From Clostridiales bacterium (GTDB lineage Bacteria; Bacillota; Clostridia; Oscillospirales; Oscillospiraceae), in contig SFFV01000001.1 of the NCBI GenBank assembly GCA_004557735.1, forward strand, positions 124,001 to 188,000: a stretch of 64,000 nucleotides of DNA, given 5' to 3'. Numbering within the stretch: the stretch's first letter is position 1; each line of letters starts with the position of its first letter. The position numbers and the translations under genes are program-made. This document shows, piece after piece, positions 41,004-48,270 of the stretch. Under the pieces are notes generated by a model. That model searched no databases, had not been told where the DNA came from, and saw only the letters and a program-made list of their open reading frames with translations.

Positions 41004-41032
41004 ATTATACACGTTCCGCGCCCGGCGCGCAA
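41004..41032 (-). promoter_or_regulatory. Promoter of the beta-CASP nuclease-pyrH-frr-...-polC transcript
   Basis: On the minus strand TTGCGC (41032-41027), 17 bases, and a perfect TATAAT (41009-41004), 70 bases ahead of the ATG. No terminator is visible from here to 27825, so twelve genes over about 13 kb could be one transcript. Confidence 0.7.
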
Positions 41033-41191
41033 GACTTATTGCATCCGGCCGCCGCCGTGCCGCTTTTCGCCGTCCCCGCCCCGCGCGGGCACGGCGTCCG
41101 GAACGGATCCTACGGCGGATTACAAGAGGGCGTGAGGGAATATTCCGAAAGGCGTCCGCCATGAACGAAAGGGGCGCTGTAACAAGGCGAG

Positions 41192-41225
41192 AACCGGCTG
41201 CCGTTTTTTTGAAACGGCAGCCGGC
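41192..41225 (-). terminator. Hairpin after trkH
   Basis: A 14-bp GC-rich stem (41192-41205 with 41212-41225), 6 bases after the trkH stop. No T-run follows on the minus strand, so it may act as an mRNA end stabiliser as much as a terminator. Confidence 0.55.
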
Positions 41226-41230
41226 TTCGG

Positions 41231-42676
41231 TTATTTGCGCCACGCGGCGGGGATGAACAGCAAAAGCATCGGGTAAAGCTCCAGACGGCCGAAGAGCATT
41301 GCGAACGAGAGGAGCAGCTTGCCGAACGATGAGAAGCACATATAGTTCGACATCGGGCCGACGAGTTCCAGACCGGGGCCAATGTTGTTAAAGCAGCTCG
41401 CCGCGGCGGAAAACGTTGTGATAAAGTCCAGCCCGTCCAGCGCGAGCAGAAGCACGAGCGCGGCAAAGAGCAGGGCATATACGAGCAGGAAGGCGGAAAC
41501 GGAGCTGCAGGTATCCTCGTCGAGCGGTTCGCCGTCGGCGTGGATGCATTTGATCTGCTGCGGGTGAATGGCGCGCTGCACGCCCCGGCGGGCGAGCTTC
41601 GCGCCGATTATGACGCGCACGATCTTGATGCCGCCGCCGGTCGAACCGGCACACGCTCCGATGAACATCAGCATAAGAAGCAGCGTTTTGGAAGCCCATG
41701 GCCAGAGATTGAAATCCGAGATGGAAAAACCCGAGGTGCTCATTATGGACGCGGCTGTGAAAATCGCATGGCGGAACGCCTCGCCGAAGCTGCCGAAGAT
41801 CGGCAGGATATTGACCGCGACAAAAAGCGAGGCGACGGCGAGGATGCCGAGAAACACCCACATCTCCTCGCTGCGCAGCGCCTGCCGGAGCTTCCCGATC
41901 AGAACAAGATAGTAGATCGTGAAGTTCATGGAAAAGAGGACCATGAAAACGGTCATGACCGTCTGCGAATAGGGGCTGTACGCGCTCATACCGATGTTGC
42001 GGATCGAAAAGCCGCCCGTGCCCGCCGTGGCGAACGCCGTGGTGAGCGCGTCGAAGCACGGCATATCAAAAAGAAGCAGCACGAACATCAAAACCGTGAG
42101 GCCGATGTAGATAAGGTATAAAATCGTCGTGCTGCGGCGCATCCGCGGCACGAGCTTGCCGACGTTCACACCCGGCGATTCCGCGCGCAGGAGATGCAGC
42201 GCATCGCCGCTGTCGCCGTTCGCTATGGGGCTCACGGCCAGCACGAACACGAGCACGCCCATACCGCCGAGCCATATCGTAAAGCTGCGCCAGTATAAAA
42301 GGCTCATCGGCAGCGCCTCCACATCGGCGATCACACTTGCGCCGGTCGTGGTGAAGCCGGAAACGGTCTCAAAAAAAGCATCCACAAACGAAGGCACCGC
42401 TCCGCTCAGACAGAGCGGAAGCGCGCCGAATACCGAGAGCAGCACCCACGACAGGCCGACCGTCACGAAACCCTCGCCGGCATAATACTTCTGCCGCCGG
42501 GCTTTCACGCGCCGCAGCAGCACCGCGCATACAAGGATCGCCGTTATAGCGGCGGCAAAGGCGACGGCGGCGCTGTGTTCGCCGCGTACAAGCGCGATAA
42601 TGAACGGCGGCGTCATAAACGCCGCTTCCACTCCCAGCGCCAGGCCGAGAATGCGGCAGATCATGGCAATATTCAT
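41231..42676 (-). CDS. trkH: Potassium uptake protein TrkH/KtrB family
   Basis: Polytopic K+ translocating subunit (481 aa) that works with the TrkA/KtrA-type regulator. Four selectivity-filter-like regions are recognisable: SGFTTTGASV, TAGTGGFSI, MSTSGFSI and SCFNNIGPGL, each after a hydrophobic pore helix. GACAGSTGGGIKIVR is the conserved gating-loop region. It starts 6 bp after trkA, with GAGCGGGT ahead of the ATG at 42676. Confidence 0.95.
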   Translation of the reverse strand: MNIAMICRILGLALGVEAAFMTPPFIIALVRGEHSAAVAFAAAITAILVCAVLLRRVKARRQKYYAGEGFVTVGLSWVLLSVFGALPLCLSGAVPSFVDAFFETVSGFTTTGASVIADVEALPMSLLYWRSFTIWLGGMGVLVFVLAVSPIANGDSGDALHLLRAESPGVNVGKLVPRMRRSTTILYLIYIGLTVLMFVLLLFDMPCFDALTTAFATAGTGGFSIRNIGMSAYSPYSQTVMTVFMVLFSMNFTIYYLVLIGKLRQALRSEEMWVFLGILAVASLFVAVNILPIFGSFGEAFRHAIFTAASIMSTSGFSISDFNLWPWASKTLLLMLMFIGACAGSTGGGIKIVRVIIGAKLARRGVQRAIHPQQIKCIHADGEPLDEDTCSSVSAFLLVYALLFAALVLLLALDGLDFITTFSAAASCFNNIGPGLELVGPMSNYMCFSSFGKLLLSFAMLFGRLELYPMLLLFIPAAWRK

Positions 42677-42682
42677 ACCCGC

Positions 42683-44050
42683 TCACCCACGCTCGTCAAA
42701 GATCTGCCGCAGCTCCGCAATGTGCCGCTCGCGCGGCGCAATAACGATGACGGTATCGCCCGTCTGCAGGCTGTCGCCGCCGCCGGGGAAGAGAACCTTC
42801 GCTCCGCGCGAAATGCACGCGAGCAAGATCCCCGGCTGGAGCCTGACCGAGGCAAGGCTCTCGCCGAGATGCGGCACATCCGCCGTGACGAGAAATTCGA
42901 GCGCCTCGACGCGCCCGCCGAGCAGACTGTATACGGAAAGAACGCTCTCGGCGTCCGTGCTCTCCATAGCGCGGACATAGCGCGTGATCTCCTGCGCGCA
43001 GATGTCCTTCGGGCTGACGGCGCTGCGGATGCCGCAGTTCTGGCACACGGCGCCGTACTCCGTCCGGTTTACCTTGGGGATCGCCTGCGGCACGCCCTGC
43101 ATCCGGGCGTACATGCAGATGAACACATTCTCTTCGTCGAGACTCGTGAGCGCGACAACGGCGTCCATCTGCGAAATGTTCTCGCTGAAAAGGAAATCCT
43201 GCCGTGAGCCGTCTGCGCAGAGGACGGAAACATCCGGCAAACGCTCCGCGAGAGCGCGGCAGCGCTCGGCGTTCTGCTCGATGAGCTTGACGCGCACACC
43301 CGTCTCGCAGAGAAGCTCCGCGAGCGCTTCGCCCAGACGCCCGCCGCCGATGATCATCACGTTTCTCGCATGCTTTTTCCGCAGCCCCAGCTCGTCCACG
43401 GTGCGCGAAAGGGTCGCCGCAGGCGCGGTCAGATACACCTCGTCCCCGGCGCGGATCGCGAACGAGCCGTCCGGGATGATCGCCTCGTCCCCGCGGCGAA
43501 CGGCGCACACAAGCACGCGGTGGCGCAGGACGCGCGGCAGTTCCATGAGTTTTTTCCCGCAGAGTTTGTTGTTTGCATCGACCTCCATCGCCACGATCTC
43601 GGCGCGGGACTTGGCGAACGATTCCCGCCGGAGGAATGCGGGCAGCTGCAGCTGGCGGAAAATCTCGCGCGCGGCGTAAAGATCGGGCGTGACCGCCATG
43701 GAAAGGCCCAGCTCTTCCCTCAGGAGCTGCACGCCGTCAAGGTAAGCCCGGCTGCGGATGCGGGCGATCGTGTTCGGGCAGCCGAGCTTGCGCGCAAGCA
43801 TGCACGCAAGGATGTTCGCCTCGTCGTTCGGCGAAGCGGCGATCAGAAGATCGCTCTCCGGCACAAGCGCGGCGCGCTGTACGTCGAGCGAGGCGCCGTT
43901 CCCCTGTACCGTCATGCCGTCGAGCGCAAGAGAAAGCCGCTCGCATACGGTGCGGCTGCTGTCAATGATCGTTACGTCGTGTCCCTCGGCAGATACCTCC
44001 TGGGCAATGGCGAAACCGACCTTTCCTCCGCCGACAATCACAATTTTCAT
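42683..44050 (-). CDS. trkA: Trk system potassium uptake regulator TrkA
   Basis: Cytoplasmic NAD(H)/nucleotide-binding regulator of TrkH (455 aa). It has two RCK modules: Rossmann motifs IVIVGGGKVGFAIAQE (3-18) and MIIGGGRLGEALAELL (about 232-247), each followed by a TrkA_C domain. I start at 44050, with AAGGAG 9 bases ahead; the open frame upstream has no ribosome site. First gene of the trkAH operon. Confidence 0.95.
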   Translation of the reverse strand: MKIVIVGGGKVGFAIAQEVSAEGHDVTIIDSSRTVCERLSLALDGMTVQGNGASLDVQRAALVPESDLLIAASPNDEANILACMLARKLGCPNTIARIRSRAYLDGVQLLREELGLSMAVTPDLYAAREIFRQLQLPAFLRRESFAKSRAEIVAMEVDANNKLCGKKLMELPRVLRHRVLVCAVRRGDEAIIPDGSFAIRAGDEVYLTAPAATLSRTVDELGLRKKHARNVMIIGGGRLGEALAELLCETGVRVKLIEQNAERCRALAERLPDVSVLCADGSRQDFLFSENISQMDAVVALTSLDEENVFICMYARMQGVPQAIPKVNRTEYGAVCQNCGIRSAVSPKDICAQEITRYVRAMESTDAESVLSVYSLLGGRVEALEFLVTADVPHLGESLASVRLQPGILLACISRGAKVLFPGGGDSLQTGDTVIVIAPRERHIAELRQIFDERG

Positions 44051-44111
44051 AGAAGGCTCCTTCTTTTTCCAAAAGCGCTTTGCGCCCTGCATCGCTGAAT
44101 GCGGTAAGCGC

Positions 44112-44140
44112 AGTATAGCATCCGGCGAAGCCGATGGCAA
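44112..44140 (-). promoter_or_regulatory. Promoter of trkAH
   Basis: On the minus strand TTGCCA (44140-44135), 17 bases, TATACT (44117-44112), 61 bases before the trkA ATG. Confidence 0.65.
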
Positions 44141-44394
44141 CCGGTCCTCTCTCTGCTTAACGGCAGCTTTATGCATTGCAGAGGCTTTTGGAAAAACCAT
44201 TTTCTGCAGGTTTATCAAGGATGCGTTGCAAATCCCGTTTCCTCTTCTTCATGACGAACGGGCGATCCTTCCGCCTGTTTTGTCTCAGCAGCTTAACTGT
44301 AACACAGGATTTTCCATTCGTCATCTTTTATTTTTTCCTTCACGGCACATCCATTGTAATCCCACAAAGTTTTTGGAAAAAAATAATTTTCTTC

Positions 44395-44424
44395 TTGACA
44401 GAATGCTATAACGTTTGCTACAAT
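44395..44424 (+). promoter_or_regulatory. Promoter of the tRNA operon
   Basis: A perfect TTGACA (44395-44400), an 18-base spacer and TACAAT (44419-44424), 18 bases before the first tRNA base. Confidence 0.75.
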
Positions 44425-44442
44425 GACAAAGCCGCGAAAAAC

Positions 44443-44519
44443 GGGAGCATAGCTCAGCTGGTTAGAGCACATGCCTTACAAGCATGGGGTCACAGGTTCG
44501 AGTCCTGTTGTTCCCACCA
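44443..44519 (+). tRNA. tRNA-Val (anticodon TAC)
   Basis: A full cloverleaf of 77 bases with encoded CCA. Acceptor stem 44443-44449 pairs with the bases before the discriminator; the anticodon loop reads CTTACAA; the T loop is GGTTCGAGTCC. First gene of the cluster. Confidence 0.95.
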
Positions 44520-44547
44520 TATCCCGTCTTTTACGGTGAAGCCATTT

Positions 44548-44623
<76 letters not shown>

Positions 44624-44626
44624 TTT

Positions 44627-44702
44627 GCGGGCATAGCTCATTTGGCAGAGCGCCACCTTGCCAAGGTGGAGGTAGCGAGTTCGAATCTCGTTGCCCGCTC
44701 CA
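44627..44702 (+). tRNA. tRNA-Gly (anticodon GCC)
   Basis: A 76-base cloverleaf with encoded CCA; anticodon loop TTGCCAA, acceptor GCGGGCA paired with TGCCCGC. It starts 3 bases after tRNA-Phe. Confidence 0.95.
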
Positions 44703-44705
44703 TAT

Positions 44706-44781
44706 GGCGCCATAGCCAAGTGGTAAGGCAGGGGACTGCAAATCCCCGATTGCTCCAGTTCAAATCTGGATGGCGCCTCCA
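44706..44781 (+). tRNA. tRNA-Cys (anticodon GCA)
   Basis: A cloverleaf with encoded CCA; anticodon loop CTGCAAA, acceptor GGCGCCA paired with TGGCGCC. It starts 3 bases after tRNA-Gly. Confidence 0.95.
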
Positions 44782-44785
44782 CTTC

Positions 44786-44817
44786 TTTCAGGCCGCCGCG
44801 ATCGCGGCGGCCTGAAA
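44786..44817. repeat. Perfect 32-base palindrome after tRNA-Cys
   Basis: A self-complementary GC-rich block centred at 44801/44802, 4 bases after the tRNA-Cys CCA. It is placed like a tRNA-operon terminator, but only A-rich sequence follows on the plus strand. Confidence 0.7.
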
Positions 44818-44827
44818 AATTTCATAC

Positions 44828-44873
44828 GGAGTGGTATCGAAGCGGTCATAACGGGGCGGTCTCGAAAACGTTA
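44828..44873 (+). pseudogene. 5' half of a tRNA-Ser (truncated)
   Basis: This stretch is nearly identical to the first 45 or so bases of the intact tRNA-Ser at 45017 (D arm and anticodon arm with CTCGAAA), with one base missing in the anticodon stem. Then the similarity ends abruptly. The variable arm, T arm and acceptor 3' strand are missing. It looks like a leftover of a duplicated or disrupted tRNA-Ser at the integration hot spot. The bases up to 45016 hold no gene. Confidence 0.75.
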
Positions 44874-45016
44874 ACTGTTTTTAGAACCGCGCATCGAAAA
44901 AACTTGATTTTTCAATGGTTTCCCAGCATTCTGTAGCAGATTTCCGTTCCGTTTTCTCTCCCCTCTTCTCCCCTGTCCCCGGTCTTTCTCGGAGAGGCCA
45001 ACCCTAAATTAAATAT

Positions 45017-45104
45017 GCAGCGGTATCGAAGCGGTCATAACGAGGCGGTCTCGAAAACCGTTAGCCCATCGGGCCCGTGGGTTCGAATCCCACCCGCTGC
45101 GCCA
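45017..45104 (+). tRNA. tRNA-Ser (anticodon CGA), integration target of the element
   Basis: An 88-base class II tRNA with long variable arm and encoded CCA. Acceptor GCAGCGG pairs with CCGCTGC, the anticodon loop holds CGA, and the T arm is GTGGGTTCGAATCCCAC. The integrase gene ends 47 bases downstream, so the 3' end of this tRNA (about 45080-45104) is the likely left attachment core, kept intact by the element. Confidence 0.93.
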
Positions 45105-45150
45105 TAAACACCGGTTTTTATGCGTATTTTCGTGTAGAGCCGGTGTTTTT

Positions 45151-46317
45151 TCATTGAATTGCGCTCAGAGCTTCCCGCATCCCGTTCATCATCGCATCGG
45201 CCGACACGAGCTTGGAATTGTAGTCCAAATGCGCATAGACGTTGGATGTAGTGGCAATATCGCTGTGACCGAGCCATTCCTGGATCTGCTTCATGGGGAC
45301 GCCGTTGGCCAGCAGTAAACTGGCACAGCTGTGACGAAGATCGTGATACCGAATATGCCGCAGATTGTTTTTCTTGAGGAGCTTCGGAAACGAAGCTGTA
45401 AGATAATCCGGAGAAATAAGCGTTCCCATTTCGTCCACGCAAATATAGTCCAGATACCGCTTATCATAGCTCCGCCCGCATACGCGTTTATATTCCGCCT
45501 GCTTTTCTCTTTTCTCCAGCAGCAATTCTTTGAAGGCCGGTATCAGAGGCAGCGTACGCATGCTTGACTTGGTTTTCGTGGTATCGCGCGCAATCTGAAC
45601 CCGTTTTCCGCTTAGATTGCAGGATGTTACGGTGTGGCGGATTGTCAGGGTGTTGTTTTCAAAGTCAATCGCACTCCACCGGAGACCAACCGCTTCACTT
45701 CTTCTAAGGCCATAAAACGCGCCGAGAAAGATCGGTATTTCCAAGTGCGTGCCTTTTGCGGCAGCAAAAAGCTTTTCCATCTCGTGACTGTCGTAGAAGC
45801 TGCCGATAAATGGGTCTTTCTTGGGACGTTCTACCTTGTCTGCCGGATTTGACGAGATCAAATCAATTTTCACCGCATATTTCAGCGCTTTATGGATCAC
45901 GGCATGGTAATGAATTACTGTACTTGCAGAAACTCGCTTTAGCTGGTCCAAATAGAAAAATTGGATATCTGTTGCTTTTAGATCAACCAGCGGAATACCG
46001 CGCGCCTTGAAGTAGGGTATAATCGCGCGTCGGACCATGTATGAATACGATGCGTAAGTCGTCAAGGCTAAAGTGGGTTTTATGATCTCCATCCATTGAG
46101 ACAGGTAGTCTGAAAACTTGATTTTCGAATCCATGGGCTTTTCTTCCGGCTCAAATGTCTGGCGAACCTCTGACAGCATTTTCTCGGCTTTCTTCTTGTT
46201 CCCCTTTACCGGAAGCTTGGTTGAAATCCATTTGTTTTTCCGTTTTCCATTTGCGCTTGGGTAGGATAGCACCATGTAATAGATGCCGTTTTTTTCTTGC
46301 AGATGTCCTGCTACCAT
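45151..46317 (-). CDS. int: Tn916-type tyrosine recombinase/integrase
   Basis: Site-specific integrase (388 aa). N-terminal arm-binding region (KNGIYYMVLSYPSANGKRKNKW), core-binding SAM-like domain (about 70-170), then the catalytic domain. The catalytic set is complete: Arg in AFYGLRRSEAVGLRW, Lys region in TKTKSSMRTLPL, HxxR in YHDLRHSCASLL, His in EWLGHSDIATT and the nucleophile Tyr in SNVYAHL. It reads towards the tRNA-Ser. The usual partner excisionase is next to it. Confidence 0.94.
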   Translation of the reverse strand: MVAGHLQEKNGIYYMVLSYPSANGKRKNKWISTKLPVKGNKKKAEKMLSEVRQTFEPEEKPMDSKIKFSDYLSQWMEIIKPTLALTTYASYSYMVRRAIIPYFKARGIPLVDLKATDIQFFYLDQLKRVSASTVIHYHAVIHKALKYAVKIDLISSNPADKVERPKKDPFIGSFYDSHEMEKLFAAAKGTHLEIPIFLGAFYGLRRSEAVGLRWSAIDFENNTLTIRHTVTSCNLSGKRVQIARDTTKTKSSMRTLPLIPAFKELLLEKREKQAEYKRVCGRSYDKRYLDYICVDEMGTLISPDYLTASFPKLLKKNNLRHIRYHDLRHSCASLLLANGVPMKQIQEWLGHSDIATTSNVYAHLDYNSKLVSADAMMNGMREALSAIQ

Positions 46318-46344
46318 AAAAATATTCCTCCTTTATGTTGGTCG

Positions 46345-46402
46345 ATTGGACTTCTGCTGTTGGCAGATACCAGTTTATCTGGTTCAGCAGCAGAAGTCCA
46401 AT
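46345..46402. repeat. Nested inverted repeat between integrase and excisionase genes
   Basis: A 15-bp perfect outer stem (46345-46359 with 46388-46402) enclosing a smaller hairpin around 46370-46382. In the minus-strand transcript it folds between the excisionase-like stop and the integrase ribosome site, so it could modulate integrase expression or mark a recombinase arm site. Confidence 0.8.
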
Positions 46403-46408
46403 GTGCGA

Positions 46409-46630
46409 TTAGGAAACCGGCGAGGATTTCATAACCAAGCGCATATACGAAAGAAGGTGTGCTTTGGGAATTCGATAAGAGCGCCCGACTTTTAAGCTCT
46501 CGATCTTGTTTTCCCGGATCAGCTTGTAGCCGGTCTTTGTGCTGATTCCCAACGCCCGGCTCATTTCCTCCACGGTCAGCACATCCGGGTAGTCCTTGAG
46601 AACGCTTCGATAAACATCACTAAAACCCAT
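46409..46630 (-). CDS. xis: Excisionase-like helix-turn-helix protein
   Basis: A 73-aa DNA-binding protein of the excisionase/MerR-like HTH_17 family. The core reads VLTVEEMSRALGISTKTGYKLI then GRSYRIPKAHLLSYM: a helix-turn-helix followed by the beta-wing typical for Xis. Start at 46630 with GGAGG ahead. Same strand and just upstream of the integrase, as expected for control of excision. Confidence 0.82.
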   Translation of the reverse strand: MGFSDVYRSVLKDYPDVLTVEEMSRALGISTKTGYKLIRENKIESLKVGRSYRIPKAHLLSYMRLVMKSSPVS

Positions 46631-46811
46631 TTTTGCCTCCTGCATAAATAGAATGTATTTTTGATAAATCGGGAAAAGAAAAGTCCGTTGTTTCTTTCGG
46701 CAGATGAGAAGAAAATATGTCGAAAAATGACGAAAAGTGGCGATAAAGACCGATTTATCTGTTATTGGCTCTATCATCTTCTTAAATCTTTGGATTTGGG
46801 AGGATATACCA

Positions 46812-47159
46812 ATGACCGCTGTACAGGACATTCTGCGATCTTTTGGCATTACAAGATGCTACAAAGGCTTTAAACACACCGAGTACGCCATCTGTCTGGC
46901 CATCCAGGATGAATCTCGCCTTGAGGCGATCACAAAAGAAATCTACATGGAAACTGCCGAGCACTTTGAATGCAATTGGACGGCAGTCGAACGAAATATC
47001 CGAACTGCTGTTTCCCGTGCATGGACTGTCAATCCCGATCTGCTCTGCCAGATGGCAGGTTATCCATTGGAATCTGAACCAACTTCCTCGCAATTTATCG
47101 AGATAATCTCTTCCTACATAATTCGTTCGCACCAGCCGCAGCCGCTTGTTCTGCCTTAA
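46812..47159 (+). CDS. Stand-alone Spo0A C-terminal DNA-binding domain protein
   Basis: A 115-aa protein that matches the effector domain of the sporulation master regulator Spo0A but has no receiver domain. It has ILRSFGITRCYKGFKHTEYAI at the start in pieces, and the recognition segment WTAVERNIRTAVSRAWT (about 58-74). ATG at 46812 with GGGAGG ahead. It is the only plus-strand gene in the island's left part and its stop overlaps the mazF stop by 4 bases (convergent). It could bind 0A boxes without phosphorylation; its targets are unknown. Confidence 0.85.
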   Translation: MTAVQDILRSFGITRCYKGFKHTEYAICLAIQDESRLEAITKEIYMETAEHFECNWTAVERNIRTAVSRAWTVNPDLLCQMAGYPLESEPTSSQFIEIISSYIIRSHQPQPLVLP

Positions 47160-47533
47160 TCCGCTTTACTTTTTCCCGGTACGTCCTGCCCGATGCTGAT
47201 CTCGATGCAGCGGCGGATGGCATCCATCTGCCGGGCATCAAAAGACCCCAGATACTGTCGGCATTGGCGCTTGTCAATCGTCGTGATTTGCTCCAAGAGG
47301 ACGATGCTCCCATCTCGCAGGAACGTTGTTGGCGGCACCGGATACTGCGTCACCTGGCAGCCGTGCTTTCGCGGTCGGGACGTGATCGGCGCGACGATCA
47401 GCGTGGGCGCGTAGAGATTTCCGATGTTATTTTGCAAAATAACGACCGGACGGCGGCCGTGCTCTACCGAGCCCGGCTCGGCCCGCAGCTCTGCCATGAA
47501 TACGTCGCCCCGGTGAAATCCTTTGTTTTTCAT
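47156..47533 (-). CDS. mazF: MazF/PemK-family endoribonuclease toxin
   Basis: A 125-aa toxin-like protein of the MazF/PemK fold, which cuts mRNA. The hallmarks are HRGDVFMAEL at the N-terminus, the catalytic-Arg region HGRRPVVILQNN (about 26-37), TLIVAPITSR (about 44-53) and EQITTIDKRQ (about 81-90). The ATG at 47533 overlaps the sortase stop (ATGA) with GGAGG ahead. No antitoxin gene of the MazE or PemI type lies on either side. It is the last gene of the pilus operon. Confidence 0.88.
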   Translation of the reverse strand: MKNKGFHRGDVFMAELRAEPGSVEHGRRPVVILQNNIGNLYAPTLIVAPITSRPRKHGCQVTQYPVPPTTFLRDGSIVLLEQITTIDKRQCRQYLGSFDARQMDAIRRCIEISIGQDVPGKSKAD

Positions 47534-48270
47534 GGGACGACCTCCGAAATCTCTTTTTCGCAAATCGCGATAAACCGGTACTTTCCCCCGGACGCATAGG
47601 GGTGACAGGTGAGAAGCGTCAGCAATTCTCTTCCCGGCTGTATCATAACGGAGGCAATATCATCCGGAGCAATGACGGCAACGCCCGACACGCGGTAATG
47701 ACCCTCGCCCCAGAGCGTCGTCAAGATCACCTCATCTCCCTCGGTCAGCGTGGACAGATAGAGGAAATAATCCGCACCGTTAAACCCGCAATGCCCGGCG
47801 AGAACGCAGTTTGTATTTTCTCCGCCAATGGGCAGGCTCGTCTGCGAAAGATGCGCTGCGCCCTTCGCCATATTCTCCTCCGAAGCGCCGAGATAAATGG
47901 GCAGCGTTACGCCAAGCTTGGGGATGCATACCGTCCCGAAGACCCCGTCATCAATGCCGTAATCCGAAAGACATAGGGATGGCTCCTGATACGCCGAAAT
48001 GCTGGTAAAGCCCGCCTGCCGGTTATGATACAGTTCCTCGTTATATGCCTGCGCCGCCCGGAAAAGCTCCGGATATGGCAAATCCCCGTCTTCCAATTCC
48101 GTGAAAGACGGGGATTCTTCGTTCTTGTTTTCCAAGACAGTTTCATTAAATCTTTCCGCGGCTTGTTCCGCCTGCGATTCCAGGCGGTGCCCGGAGAAGG
48201 AAGGAATCAAAATAATCAAAAGCCCTAAGAGGAAAAGAATCAACGCAACGGCAAGTGATTTCGTTTTCAC
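47530..48270 (-). CDS. Sortase (pilus-type), second copy
   Basis: A 246-aa membrane-anchored transpeptidase with GTG start (48270, AGGAGG ahead), one N-terminal membrane segment, and the sortase domain. Catalytic residues: His in LAGHCGFNG, Cys in LLTLLTCHPY, Arg in GKYRFIA. Compared with the neighbouring sortase it lacks the C-terminal membrane helix and the usual Tyr-Gly-Val-Asn after the Cys, so it may have another job, such as wall anchoring of the finished pilus. It overlaps the upstream sortase (GTGA) and the downstream mazF (ATGA). Confidence 0.9.
   Translation of the reverse strand: MKTKSLAVALILFLLGLLIILIPSFSGHRLESQAEQAAERFNETVLENKNEESPSFTELEDGDLPYPELFRAAQAYNEELYHNRQAGFTSISAYQEPSLCLSDYGIDDGVFGTVCIPKLGVTLPIYLGASEENMAKGAAHLSQTSLPIGGENTNCVLAGHCGFNGADYFLYLSTLTEGDEVILTTLWGEGHYRVSGVAVIAPDDIASVMIQPGRELLTLLTCHPYASGGKYRFIAICEKEISEVVP

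Larger units (their letters stand above)
44051..44442. other. Divergent intergenic region trkA / tRNA operon
   Basis: About 390 bases without a gene. It holds the trkA promoter (44112-44140) and the tRNA promoter (44395-44424). Between them I see nothing but AT-rich, unstructured sequence. Confidence 0.6.

Noticed and set aside
44786..44817. Terminator of the tRNA operon
   Set aside because: The palindrome is perfect, but the bases after it are A-rich instead of T-rich, so I list it only as a repeat.
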